This document shows, piece by piece, positions 1-6,924 of a stretch of DNA of 18,035 nucleotides; the first letter of the stretch is position 1, and each line of letters opens with the position of its first letter. The position numbers were made by a program, and so were the translations under genes. The stretch spans positions 1-18,035 of the forward strand of contig JBBRMF010000090.1 in the NCBI GenBank assembly GCA_038230975.1, in the 5' to 3' direction. The notes under the pieces are model-generated. The model made no database searches. It was not told where the DNA came from and saw nothing but the letters and a program-made list of their open reading frames with translations. The stretch is from JANXVV01 sp038230975 (GTDB taxonomy: Bacteria; Planctomycetota; Phycisphaerae; Tepidisphaerales; Tepidisphaeraceae).

Positions 1-162
1 CATCGGTTGCATCCGGAACAGGAGTTTGCACGTAGAGACTTGGAAGAACTGGCCGCGCATATTACGGATTTTTCCGCCTGCGCGCTCGAGGCGATGGCCG
101 GGCAGTCGAAAAAACAATCAACCTCGAAACGCCGCAGCCCGGGCCGAGAGCGCTCGTCATGA
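1..162 (+). CDS. C-terminal end of a probable TetR-family regulator (partial)
   Basis: Frame 1 is open from the window edge to a TGA at 160-162 and encodes 53 residues. A segment rich in Leu, Glu and Ala (LEELAAHITDFSACALEAMA) is followed by a basic Ser/Lys/Arg tail. The TGA overlaps the ATG of the next gene (ATGA), so the two are translationally coupled. The family call is an inference with two supports. The helical segment resembles the last helix of TetR regulators of the CecR/DUF1956 type. The next permease in this locus is also preceded by a TetR gene, with the same ATGA overlap and a similar basic tail. The DNA-binding part lies outside the window, so another helical regulator cannot be excluded. 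Confidence 0.5.
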   Translation, partial: HRLHPEQEFARRDLEELAAHITDFSACALEAMAGQSKKQSTSKRRSPGRERSS

Positions 163-1319
163 ATGTTGTCGCATTCAAAATGCTCGTGGGTGACCGCGCG
201 AAATATCTCGGCATCATCATGGGCCTGACCTTTGCGTCACTGCTGATCACACAGCAGGCGGCTATCTTCATCGGATTGATGGAGCGAACCTACAACGCGA
301 TCACCGATGTGGGATTGCCGGACATCTGGGTGATGGACCCCAAGGTTCAATTCATCGACGACGTCAAGCCGGTTCAGGATACCAAACTGTTAACGGTGCG
401 CGGCGTGCCGGGAGTGCAGTGGGCGATGCCGCTCTACAAAGGCCTGCTCAAGGCCAGGCTCGACAACGGTAATTTTCAGACCTGCATCGTGCTGGGCCTG
501 GATGACACGACGCTGATTGGCGCCCCACCCAAAATGCTCAAGGGAAGCATTTCCGATTTGCGTCGGGCGGATTCGATCATTGTCGATTCTGTAGGCGCAA
601 GCACGAAGCTGGCGCGCGAAGATCCGCCGGGCAGCAAACAATTCCGGTCATTGCAGGTGGGCGATCTGATGGAACTGAACGACCACCGGGCGACCGTGGT
701 CGGCATTTGCGAAGTGGCCAGAACGTTCCAATCGCAGCCTGTGGTGTATACGACGTATACACGAGCCACCACATTCGCGCCTCGCGAACGGCGGCTGCTA
801 AGCTTTGTGCTCGTCAAAGCCAAACCCGGGGTCGATCCGACGGCACTCTGCAAGGTTCTCGAGGAAAAGACGGGTCTCGCAGCGTACACTCAGGCGGGAT
901 TCGTTAAACTGACCTACGACTATTATTTCCAGCACACGGGCATCCCGATCAACTTTTTTATCGCGATCGCCCTTGGGTTTATGGTCGGAACCGCAATTGC
1001 CGGTCAAACGTTCTACAACTTCACGCTGGATAATCTGCGACACTTTGGCGCGCTAAAGGCGATGGGAGCCGGCAACGGTATGCTGTTGCGAATGATCCTG
1101 CTTCAATCGATGCTGGTTGGGTTGATCGGTTACGGGCTCGGGGTTGGGGCGGCGTCGGGGTTCGGATTCCTCACCGGAAAAACAGAGCTGGCATTCAAAA
1201 TGCCCTGGCAACTGCTCGTGGGTACCGGTTGCGCCATCGTCGTCATCTGCATGCTTTCGGCGACGCTGAGCATCATCAAAGTCATGCGCCTGGAACCGGC
1301 GATCGTATTTAAAGGATAA
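159..1319 (+). CDS. FtsX/DevC-type ABC transporter permease, first copy
   Basis: This is a 386-residue inner-membrane subunit of a MacB/LolCDE/DevBCA-type transporter. A first membrane helix at about residues 16-40 is followed by a large periplasmic domain (about 41-258) and three helices at about 263-285, 313-337 and 350-374. That 1+3 layout with a big first loop is the hallmark of this permease class. Near the third helix, LDNLRHFGALKAMG resembles the coupling region that contacts the ATPase, and the protein ends in a short cytoplasmic tail (RLEPAIVFKG). The ATG overlaps the stop of the upstream gene. No strong Shine-Dalgarno is visible, so translation probably depends on coupling. It is clearly paralogous to the permease at 2065-3216, sharing the N-terminal FASLLITQQA, GVQWA.PLYK and the C-terminal RLEPAIVFK. 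Its ATPase partner is presumably the gene at 3226. Confidence 0.9.
   Translation: MNVVAFKMLVGDRAKYLGIIMGLTFASLLITQQAAIFIGLMERTYNAITDVGLPDIWVMDPKVQFIDDVKPVQDTKLLTVRGVPGVQWAMPLYKGLLKARLDNGNFQTCIVLGLDDTTLIGAPPKMLKGSISDLRRADSIIVDSVGASTKLAREDPPGSKQFRSLQVGDLMELNDHRATVVGICEVARTFQSQPVVYTTYTRATTFAPRERRLLSFVLVKAKPGVDPTALCKVLEEKTGLAAYTQAGFVKLTYDYYFQHTGIPINFFIAIALGFMVGTAIAGQTFYNFTLDNLRHFGALKAMGAGNGMLLRMILLQSMLVGLIGYGLGVGAASGFGFLTGKTELAFKMPWQLLVGTGCAIVVICMLSATLSIIKVMRLEPAIVFKG
744..762. repeat. 19-bp perfect palindrome inside the first permease gene
   Basis: GTGTATACGACGTATACAC has two perfect 9-bp arms around a single central A. It encodes part of VVYTTYTRA, a protein stretch partly conserved in the paralogous permease (VIYTTFSRA), but the paralogue's DNA is not palindromic there. 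Its size and odd centre would suit a dimeric TetR-type regulator, but it may be a codon-choice accident. Confidence 0.35.
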
Positions 1320-1326
1320 CACACCG

Positions 1327-1355
1327 TTGACTTACTTAACATCGTTATCTAAAAT
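1327..1355 (+). promoter_or_regulatory. Sigma70-type promoter of the second regulator-permease-ATPase unit
   Basis: TTGACT at 1327-1332 and TAAAAT at 1350-1355 are separated by exactly 17 bp, close to consensus at both boxes. The promoter lies in the 62-bp gap between the first permease and the TetR gene, 27 bp upstream of the ATG. The motif TCGTTATCT occurs twice (1342-1350 and 1360-1368, 18 bp apart), the first copy running up to the -10 box and the second lying just after it. A 15-bp imperfect palindrome (1326-1340) overlaps the -35 box. Both could be operator sequences for autoregulation by the TetR protein encoded next. The operator role is inferred from position only. Confidence 0.65.
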
Positions 1356-1381
1356 GCTGTCGTTATCTTCCAGGAGACGCC

Positions 1382-2068
1382 ATGGGATCGAATGACCGCA
1401 GGCAGCGCGAAAAGTTGGAATTGCGTACGAAGATCCTCGACGCCGCGCGGTTGTTGTTTGCGGCCAAAGGGTATGAGGCGGTTTCGATGCGTCGAATCGC
1501 CGAGGCCATCGAATACTCCCCGACCGCCATTTACGTCTATTTCGCCGATAAAGACACGCTCGTACGCGAGCTTTGCCATGAAGACTTCGGGGCACTGGCG
1601 GGCGTGTTTCGGGAGTTGACGGCCGTGAAAGACCCGGTCGAGCGGATTCGGCGGATCGGTCAGGCTTACGTCGAGTTCGGCGCAAAGTATCCGAACCACT
1701 ATCGGTTGATGTTCATGACTCCAAAGCCATTCCACGATATCGAGGAAAAAGATCTGGCCACGCGCGGGCAGCCGGATGAAGACGCCTACGCGTTTCTCCG
1801 CGCTACGGTCGTCGAGGCGATCGCGCAAGGCCGCCTGCGGCCGGGTGTAAAACCGAATGCGGATCTCGTCGCTCAAACCTGCTGGGCCGGTGTTCACGGC
1901 GTGGTAGGCATCGAATTGACGCACGGAAAAGACAAGTGGATCGATCTTGGCAGCGTGGAAGAACGCACTCGCGTGATGCTCAATACCTGCTCGCACGGAC
2001 TTTTCACCGAGACCAATCAGGCGCGGAAACCGAAATCGGCCGCCGAACGCAAGGCGGGCAAAAGATGA
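1382..2068 (+). CDS. TetR-family transcriptional regulator with WHG-type C-terminal domain
   Basis: This 228-residue protein has a TetR N-terminal helix-turn-helix at about residues 15-62. Typical elements are RTKILDAARLLFAAKGYEAVSMRRIAEAIEYSPTAIY (split: RTKILDAARLLFAAKGYEAV then SMRRIAEAIEYSPTAIY) and YFADKDTLVREL. The ligand-binding half contains YRLMFM and W168-A-G-V-H172-G, the pattern of the TetR C-terminal WHG family. It probably represses its own transcription unit and releases on binding a compound carried by the adjacent exporter; that role is inferred from context. AGGAGA at 1372-1377 is a well-spaced Shine-Dalgarno for ATG 1382. The stop overlaps the start of the second permease (ATGA). 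The tail is basic. A promoter lies just upstream. Confidence 0.93.
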   Translation: MGSNDRRQREKLELRTKILDAARLLFAAKGYEAVSMRRIAEAIEYSPTAIYVYFADKDTLVRELCHEDFGALAGVFRELTAVKDPVERIRRIGQAYVEFGAKYPNHYRLMFMTPKPFHDIEEKDLATRGQPDEDAYAFLRATVVEAIAQGRLRPGVKPNADLVAQTCWAGVHGVVGIELTHGKDKWIDLGSVEERTRVMLNTCSHGLFTETNQARKPKSAAERKAGKR

Positions 2069-3216
2069 ACTTCATCGCACTGAAAATGTTGATCGGCGAC
2101 CGGATGAAGTATCTGAGTCTCATCGCCGGGCTCTCGTTCGCATCACTTCTGATTACGCAGCAGGCTTCGATCTTCACCGGCTATTCGCTTCGGACCGGTT
2201 CATGGCTGCGCGACACGGATGTCGCGGACCTGTGGGTTTTCGATGAGCAAGCGGAGTTTTCCGATGATTTCAAGCTGATGCTCGATACCTCGCTAAACCG
2301 CGTTCGCGGCATCCCCGGTGTGCAGTGGGCACAGCCGCTGTACAAAAACTTTGTGAATGTCATCCTCCCCGATGGCACCTCCACCAACACGCGCATGATC
2401 GGCCTGGACGCCACGACCTTGCTCGGCGGTCCACCGGAAATGGTCGAAGGAAAAATGAGCGACCTTCGACGCGATCGCGCCGTCTTTATCAACGTGGCCG
2501 ACGCCAATGACAGCCTGCGTCTCAAGCGAGATCCAAAAACATCGCGTCCACTGCGCTTGGGTGATCGCATCAGCGTCAACGATCACGAAGCGATCGTGGC
2601 AGGCACGTATAAATCCACCAAAGAGTTTTTCTGGGAACCCGTCATTTACACGACCTTCAGCCGCGCCACGTTCATGGGGCCAAAGGTGCGGCGATCGCTG
2701 ACCTACATTCTCGTTAAATCCCAACCGGGCATCACGGTTGCGGAACTCGCGGCACGCATCCATGAAAAGACCGGGCTGGCGGCTCTCACAAGATCGCAAT
2801 TTGAACGGCAGTCGATGCTTTGGATCATCAAAAAAACCGGCATTCTCGTCAATTTTGGAATTACGATCGGCCTCGGTGTCGTCATCGGATTGTTGGCTGC
2901 CGGTCAGACATTCTTCAACTTCATCCTCGACAACACGCGCCATTTTGCGACCTTGAAGGCCATGGGTACCAGCGGCCACAAACTGATTCAGATGGTTTTC
3001 GTACAGGTCACATTTGTCGGATTGATTGGTTATGGAATCGGGCTGGGTGGCGCGTGCCTGACGGGGCTTGCCTTTCAGCGAGTGGGTTTGGCCTTCATGA
3101 TGCCCTGGCAAATACCCTTAGTCGGTGCGGCGGCGATCGTGCTGTGCTGTGCGTTCGCAGGGTCCATCAGCATGGTTCGCGTGCTGCGGCTTGAACCGGC
3201 CATTGTGTTCAAATGA
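2065..3216 (+). CDS. FtsX/DevC-type ABC transporter permease, second copy
   Basis: This 383-residue paralogue of the permease at 159-1319 has the same 1+3 membrane helix layout and a large periplasmic domain. The reading frame is open upstream to 1936, inside the TetR gene. ATG 2065 is chosen because it gives the family N-terminus (MNFIALKMLIGDR, parallel to MNVVAFKMLVGDR) and overlaps the TetR stop as ATGA. Shared landmarks are FASLLITQQA near residues 25-34, a periplasmic GIPGVQWAQPLYK, the LDNTRHFATLKAMG coupling region and the C-terminal RLEPAIVFK. The ATPase gene follows after 9 bp. With two distinct permeases and one ATPase, a LolCDE-like heterodimer is plausible, but two alternative homodimers sharing the ATPase would fit equally well. 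Confidence 0.92.
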   Translation: MNFIALKMLIGDRMKYLSLIAGLSFASLLITQQASIFTGYSLRTGSWLRDTDVADLWVFDEQAEFSDDFKLMLDTSLNRVRGIPGVQWAQPLYKNFVNVILPDGTSTNTRMIGLDATTLLGGPPEMVEGKMSDLRRDRAVFINVADANDSLRLKRDPKTSRPLRLGDRISVNDHEAIVAGTYKSTKEFFWEPVIYTTFSRATFMGPKVRRSLTYILVKSQPGITVAELAARIHEKTGLAALTRSQFERQSMLWIIKKTGILVNFGITIGLGVVIGLLAAGQTFFNFILDNTRHFATLKAMGTSGHKLIQMVFVQVTFVGLIGYGIGLGGACLTGLAFQRVGLAFMMPWQIPLVGAAAIVLCCAFAGSISMVRVLRLEPAIVFK

Positions 3217-3225
3217 GGTTGTTTG

Positions 3226-3984
3226 ATGGTCGCCACTGAACAAAATATCGCGATCCGTTGTCGCAATGTCGTCAAGACGTATGGCGTCGGCAGCTCCAGC
3301 GTATTTGCCCTTCGCGGAATTGATCTGGACGTCAATCCCGGTGAATTGATGATGCTCGTGGGGCCCTCCGGTTGCGGTAAAACGACCCTCATCAGTGTGA
3401 TTGCCGGAATTCTCGATCAAGACTCCGGTGAATGCACGGTCTACGGGAAAAATCTCAATGCCATGAAACAGCGCGATCGCACGGCCTTTCGCGGGACCAA
3501 CATCGGGTTTGTATTCCAGGCGTTCAACCTTCTTCCGACGCTGACCGCCGCGGAAAACGCATCGATTCCGCTGTTGATCAATGGTGCAAAAAGAAGATTC
3601 GCCATCGACCGCGCCCGGGAGATGCTCGATCGTGTGGGATTGGGCAATCGCACAAACTCGCTGCCTGGCCAGATGTCCGGCGGGCAGCAGCAGCGCGTGG
3701 CAATCGCTCGCGCGCTCATCCACGATCCTAAGCTGATTGTCTGCGACGAACCCACGAGCGCGCTGGATCACGAGACCGGCCAAAAGGTGATGGAAATGCT
3801 TCGAGAAGTCGCGTTGAAAGAAAATCGCTCGCTGGTGATTGTCACCCACGATGCCCGCATTTTCGGCTTCGCCGACCGCATTGCGCAAATGGATGATGGC
3901 CGGGTCATGCGGGTTTCTATCGGTGATCATCAACCGGATCAGGTTCTCTCGCCCCACATACGCACGGGCGGAGGGTTAGGATGA
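3226..3984 (+). CDS. ABC transporter ATPase, MacB/LolD/DevA type
   Basis: This 252-residue nucleotide-binding subunit should power the adjacent permeases. It has a complete motif set: Walker A GPSGCGKTT (46-54), Q-loop FQAFNLL around Q98, signature MSGGQ (150-154), Walker B LIVCDEP (170-176, catalytic E175), D-loop SALD and switch H208 in VTHD. The FQAFNLLPTLTAAEN stretch is typical of the lipoprotein/macrolide/glycolipid exporter branch. A TTG three bases upstream (3223) could also start the frame. ATG 3226 is preferred because GAGG at 3215-3218 is then seven bases away. No membrane segments are present. It ends 222 bp before the adaptor gene, with a REPIN-like element between them. Confidence 0.95.
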   Translation: MVATEQNIAIRCRNVVKTYGVGSSSVFALRGIDLDVNPGELMMLVGPSGCGKTTLISVIAGILDQDSGECTVYGKNLNAMKQRDRTAFRGTNIGFVFQAFNLLPTLTAAENASIPLLINGAKRRFAIDRAREMLDRVGLGNRTNSLPGQMSGGQQQRVAIARALIHDPKLIVCDEPTSALDHETGQKVMEMLREVALKENRSLVIVTHDARIFGFADRIAQMDDGRVMRVSIGDHQPDQVLSPHIRTGGGLG

Positions 3985-4033
3985 GAGACTGCGTTGAATT
4001 TCATAGGGTTCGCGCTGCGCTGGAGAACTTATT

Positions 4034-4142
4034 TGTGGCACGGGCTTCCAGCCCGTGTTTGTGGATCAGGACGGAAAAAAGAGTTTTTTCAGCAGCGATT
4101 CGAGTTCGAAAGTCCCAAAACGGGCTGGAAGCCCTTGCTACG
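4034..4142. repeat. REPIN-like element: two inverted copies of a GGGCTTCCAGCCC repeat
   Basis: The left arm (4034-4059) contains the perfect hairpin CACGGGCT-TCC-AGCCCGTG (4039-4057). The right arm (4117-4142) is the inverted copy, matching at 22 of 26 positions over the arms. The interior has an A/T hairpin with GAAAAAA at 4074-4080 and TTTTTTC at 4084-4090. Two REP-like palindromes in opposite orientation about 60 bp apart is the structure of a REPIN, a non-autonomous element normally mobilised by RAYT transposases. No such transposase is present in this window. The element fills the gap between the ATPase and adaptor genes, where its hairpins could weaken transcription or protect mRNA ends. 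Confidence 0.7.
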
Positions 4143-4206
4143 AATTGATTCTCAAGCTCAGTGCGAACCACTTTTTTCAAAGTAGAATCGGTCCGAAGGA
4201 GTTTTT

Positions 4207-5304
4207 ATGGTCTTCAAATATTTTCTGCCGCTGCTGTCGATCGCCGGGGTGTTGTTCGCGATCTACTCGGTGATTACCAGCACTAAAGTTACCCCGGCTG
4301 CGTTGCCAATTGTGCAACCTTCGCAGAGTCCGTACAAATCGCAAATTGCCGGAAGTGGCCTTGTCGAAGCGAATACGGAGAATATCTCCGTGGGGACGCT
4401 GGTCTCGGGTGTGATTTCAGAAGTAGCCGTCCAGGTCAATCAGAATGTCAAAAAAGGAGACATGCTTTTTCGGTTGGATGACCGGGATCTTCAGGCCCAG
4501 AAAAAAGTCGCGCAAGCGGCATTGATGTCGGCACAACGCAAATTGGATAAGCTCAAGGCGGCCCCTCGTTCTGAAGAAATTCCACCCGCCGAGGCCGCCG
4601 TCGCCGCTGCCGACGCCATGCTCGGCGACGCCCGGAGCCAGTGGCAGCGCGCAGAGGATATGAAAGATTCAAAGGCCATCAGCCTTGAAGAATTGTCTCA
4701 CCGCAAATATCTCATGTTGCAGGCCGAAGCGGCATGGAAACAATCGCAGGCGAATTTGGCGCTGCTGAAAGCCGGCACATGGGGCCCGGATCTTGAAGTT
4801 GCCAAGGCCGAGGTGGATAGTGCGGCGGCCAATCTTCAGGCGATCGAGATCAACCTTGAGCGCCTCGTCATTCGCGCGCCGGTCACCGGAAGGGTGCTGC
4901 AGAAGAATGTGCGCGTGGGTGAATTCGCCCAGGCGGGTAGTTTTGGAGGCCCCGCGTCACCGCTCTTGCTGCTGGGCAACGTTGATCCTCTTTATGTCAG
5001 AGTGGATGTGGATGAGAATGATGCCTGGCGTGTGGATGTCAAAAATCGACCCAATGCCGAAGGCGTTGTCCGCGGTGACCCGACGGCAAAAGCCAATCTC
5101 AAATTCGTGCGGATTGAGCCCTATGTCATTCCCAAAAAGTCGCTGACCGGCGACACTACCGAACGCGTTGATACCCGCGTGCTGCAAATCATATACAGCC
5201 TGGAGGGCAGCAGCCTGCCGGTTTACCCCGGCCAGCAGATGGATATCTTTATTAATGCCTCGGCACCGGTTGACTCATCGGCGAGGTCCGCCGAGCGGGA
5301 ATGA
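4207..5304 (+). CDS. HlyD/DevB-type periplasmic adaptor (membrane fusion protein)
   Basis: This 365-residue adaptor should link the inner-membrane ABC complex to the outer-membrane channel. A single N-terminal membrane helix (about 5-24) anchors it. The first lipoyl half (about 61-92, VSGVISEVAVQVNQNVKKGD) is followed by a long Ala/Lys/Glu/Gln-rich coiled-coil hairpin (about 94-217), then the second lipoyl half (about 217-245, LVIRAPVTGRVLQKNVRVGE) and a beta-barrel region up to about residue 350. The LKAAPRSEEI..AEAAVAAA pattern is like the YbhG/DevB group. AAGGAG at 4196-4201 supports ATG 4207. The outer-membrane gene follows after 62 bp. No clear promoter was seen upstream, so it may be read through from the ATPase gene or have an unrecognised promoter. 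Confidence 0.93.
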   Translation: MVFKYFLPLLSIAGVLFAIYSVITSTKVTPAALPIVQPSQSPYKSQIAGSGLVEANTENISVGTLVSGVISEVAVQVNQNVKKGDMLFRLDDRDLQAQKKVAQAALMSAQRKLDKLKAAPRSEEIPPAEAAVAAADAMLGDARSQWQRAEDMKDSKAISLEELSHRKYLMLQAEAAWKQSQANLALLKAGTWGPDLEVAKAEVDSAAANLQAIEINLERLVIRAPVTGRVLQKNVRVGEFAQAGSFGGPASPLLLLGNVDPLYVRVDVDENDAWRVDVKNRPNAEGVVRGDPTAKANLKFVRIEPYVIPKKSLTGDTTERVDTRVLQIIYSLEGSSLPVYPGQQMDIFINASAPVDSSARSAERE

Positions 5305-5366
5305 GTGGTTTGAAATAATCGTGGCATGGGTGTCTGGCTTATGCGGTTCGGGCAAGGAACGTTTCT

Positions 5367-6845
5367 ATGAATTCAAAATTGTTAGTAGTCGGTTCCACAA
5401 TGCTTGCGATTTTCGCAGGTTGTACGGTTGGTCCAAACTATGTGCCTCCGAATCCATCGCTACCGAATCATTTTGGTGAAGCCGACTCCGCAAAGCTGAC
5501 GACGACCCAACCATCTACAATGCCTGCCACGACGCAGACATCGAGCGGGCAAATCGAGAAATGGTGGCAGAATTTTCAGGACCCCCAACTTGATTCGTTA
5601 ATCGAGCGCGCGGTGAAGTCAAATCTGGATCTGCAAGCCGCCGAATCTCGCATTCGTCAAGCGCGCGCTCAATATGGAGTGCAACTGGCAGGAGAATTTC
5701 CCACGGTTGGAACCACCGGCCGCTTTTCTCGAAGTCGCGGAAGCACTTCGTTGGGATCGCAATCATTTTCCAATCGATCGACGCATCCGACCAACCTGTA
5801 TCAGGCCGGGTTCGATGCCAGTTGGGAAATTGATGTGTTCGGTGGGGTTCGCCGTGGCGTGGAGGCTGCGCGGAGTGACATTGAAGCCAGCGTCGAGGAT
5901 CGGCATGGTATTTTGCTCACCCTCTTGTCGGAAGTTGCCCGGGACTATATTAACTATCGAGGATTCTCGCGCCAGATCGACATTGCCGTTGAGAATCTGA
6001 AGGCGCAGCGGGAAACGCTTGCCGTCACCCGTCGCCAGTTTGAAGCCGGCTTAAAAACCGCAACAGAACTCGACGTGGCGCGCGCCCAGGCGCTGGTGTC
6101 CACGACGGAGTCCCAAATCCCGACGTTGGAAACGAACCAACGGCAGACCGCGCACGCGCTCGCCGTATTACTTGGAAAAGAACCCAATGCCCTGATGCAG
6201 GAACTGGGACAGACCAAACCGATTCCTGCGGCGGTGATTCCGGAGATTCCGATCGGCCTGCCATCCGATCTATTACGCCGCCGACCCGATATCCGCCGCA
6301 GTGAGCGACAATTGGCCGCCGCGACGGCCCGCATTGGTGTCGCCACCGCCGATCTGTTTCCTAAATTCAGCCTGACGGGTTCGCTCGGGCTGGAGAGCAG
6401 TCAGTTCAAAAGCATCGCTAACTATGGGAGCCGTTTCTGGTCGATCGGGCCGAGCGTCAGTTGGCCGATTTTTGATGCCGGTCGAATCCGGGCGAATATA
6501 CGTGTGCAGGATGCGTTGCAGGAGCAGGCTGTGATTGCCTATGAGGCGGCTGTGCTTAATTCCCTCGCTGAAGTGGAAGATAGTCTGATCGCCTACGGCC
6601 GCGAGCAAGTTCGCCGAAAAAGTTTGACCGATGCCGTGGAAGCCGATCGCCGCGCCGTGACCTTGGCGACCCAGCGGTATACGGCCGGGCTGACGGATTT
6701 CTTGAGTGTGTTGGATGCCGAACGCAGCCTCTATGCCGCGCAGGATCAGCTGGTGCAGAGCGATCGGTTTGTGTCCGAAGACTTGGTCGCGGTGTACAAG
6801 GCGTTGGGCGGTGGATGGGAATCCCTGGAACCCAAGGCGCAGTGA
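5367..6845 (+). CDS. TolC/NodT-family outer-membrane efflux lipoprotein
   Basis: This 492-residue outer-membrane factor completes the trans-envelope exporter. The N-terminus is a lipoprotein signal ending in a lipobox-like AIFAGC with Cys19 as the likely lipidated residue, then TVGPNYVPP, the standard opening of NodT-type channels. Two repeated outer-membrane-efflux domains follow. The first contains WWQNFQDPQLDSLIERAV and the WEIDVFGGVRRGVEAARSD block. The second contains LPSDLLRRRPDIRRSERQLA, ADLFPKFSLTGSLGL and the closing FLSVLDAERSLYAAQDQLVQ. AAGGAA at 5354-5359 is seven bases before ATG 5367. The length is normal for the family. A candidate terminator follows the gene, suggesting that the operon ends here. 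Confidence 0.95.
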   Translation: MNSKLLVVGSTMLAIFAGCTVGPNYVPPNPSLPNHFGEADSAKLTTTQPSTMPATTQTSSGQIEKWWQNFQDPQLDSLIERAVKSNLDLQAAESRIRQARAQYGVQLAGEFPTVGTTGRFSRSRGSTSLGSQSFSNRSTHPTNLYQAGFDASWEIDVFGGVRRGVEAARSDIEASVEDRHGILLTLLSEVARDYINYRGFSRQIDIAVENLKAQRETLAVTRRQFEAGLKTATELDVARAQALVSTTESQIPTLETNQRQTAHALAVLLGKEPNALMQELGQTKPIPAAVIPEIPIGLPSDLLRRRPDIRRSERQLAAATARIGVATADLFPKFSLTGSLGLESSQFKSIANYGSRFWSIGPSVSWPIFDAGRIRANIRVQDALQEQAVIAYEAAVLNSLAEVEDSLIAYGREQVRRKSLTDAVEADRRAVTLATQRYTAGLTDFLSVLDAERSLYAAQDQLVQSDRFVSEDLVAVYKALGGGWESLEPKAQ

Positions 6846-6867
6846 TTGGAAGAACTGAATTTAAGAA

Positions 6868-6901
6868 AGCCGGGCGGATCCGCCGCCGGACGTTTTTCTT
6901 T
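6868..6901 (+). terminator. Candidate rho-independent terminator after the efflux operon
   Basis: A GC-rich hairpin built on CCGGGCGGATCCGCCGCCGG (6870-6889, containing the perfect palindrome GGCGGATCCGCC) is followed closely by TTTTTCTTT at 6893-6901. It starts about 25 bp after the stop of the outer-membrane channel gene. It lies ahead of the phosphatase gene, which would therefore need its own promoter. Confidence 0.6.
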
Positions 6902-6924
6902 CCGGGGATGCACCGCGGTCCATC

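Noticed and set aside
1349..1996. 215-codon open frame on the - strand opposite the TetR gene
   Set aside because: It mirrors the TetR coding sequence, has no recognisable domain or ribosome site, and the + strand protein has a clear family match.
1936..2064. N-terminal extension of the second permease inside the TetR gene
   Set aside because: The added 43 residues are not permease-like, and ATG 2065 gives the paralogue-matching N-terminus with an ATGA overlap.
2293..3111. 272-codon - strand frame opposite the second permease
   Set aside because: The translation is low in recognisable motifs, and the opposite strand encodes an obvious permease.
3118..3957. 279-codon - strand frame opposite the ATPase
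   Set aside because: It is a shadow of a highly conserved ATPase gene; its coordinates follow the + strand codon pattern.
4074..4090. A/T hairpin as a rho-independent terminator of the ATPase gene
   Set aside because: The stem is only A/T apart from one G-C pair and there is no separate T-tract after it, so it is better seen as part of the repeat element.
3994..4185. Short + strand frame across the REPIN-like element
   Set aside because: It overlaps the palindromic repeat arms and lacks a protein-like sequence or ribosome site.
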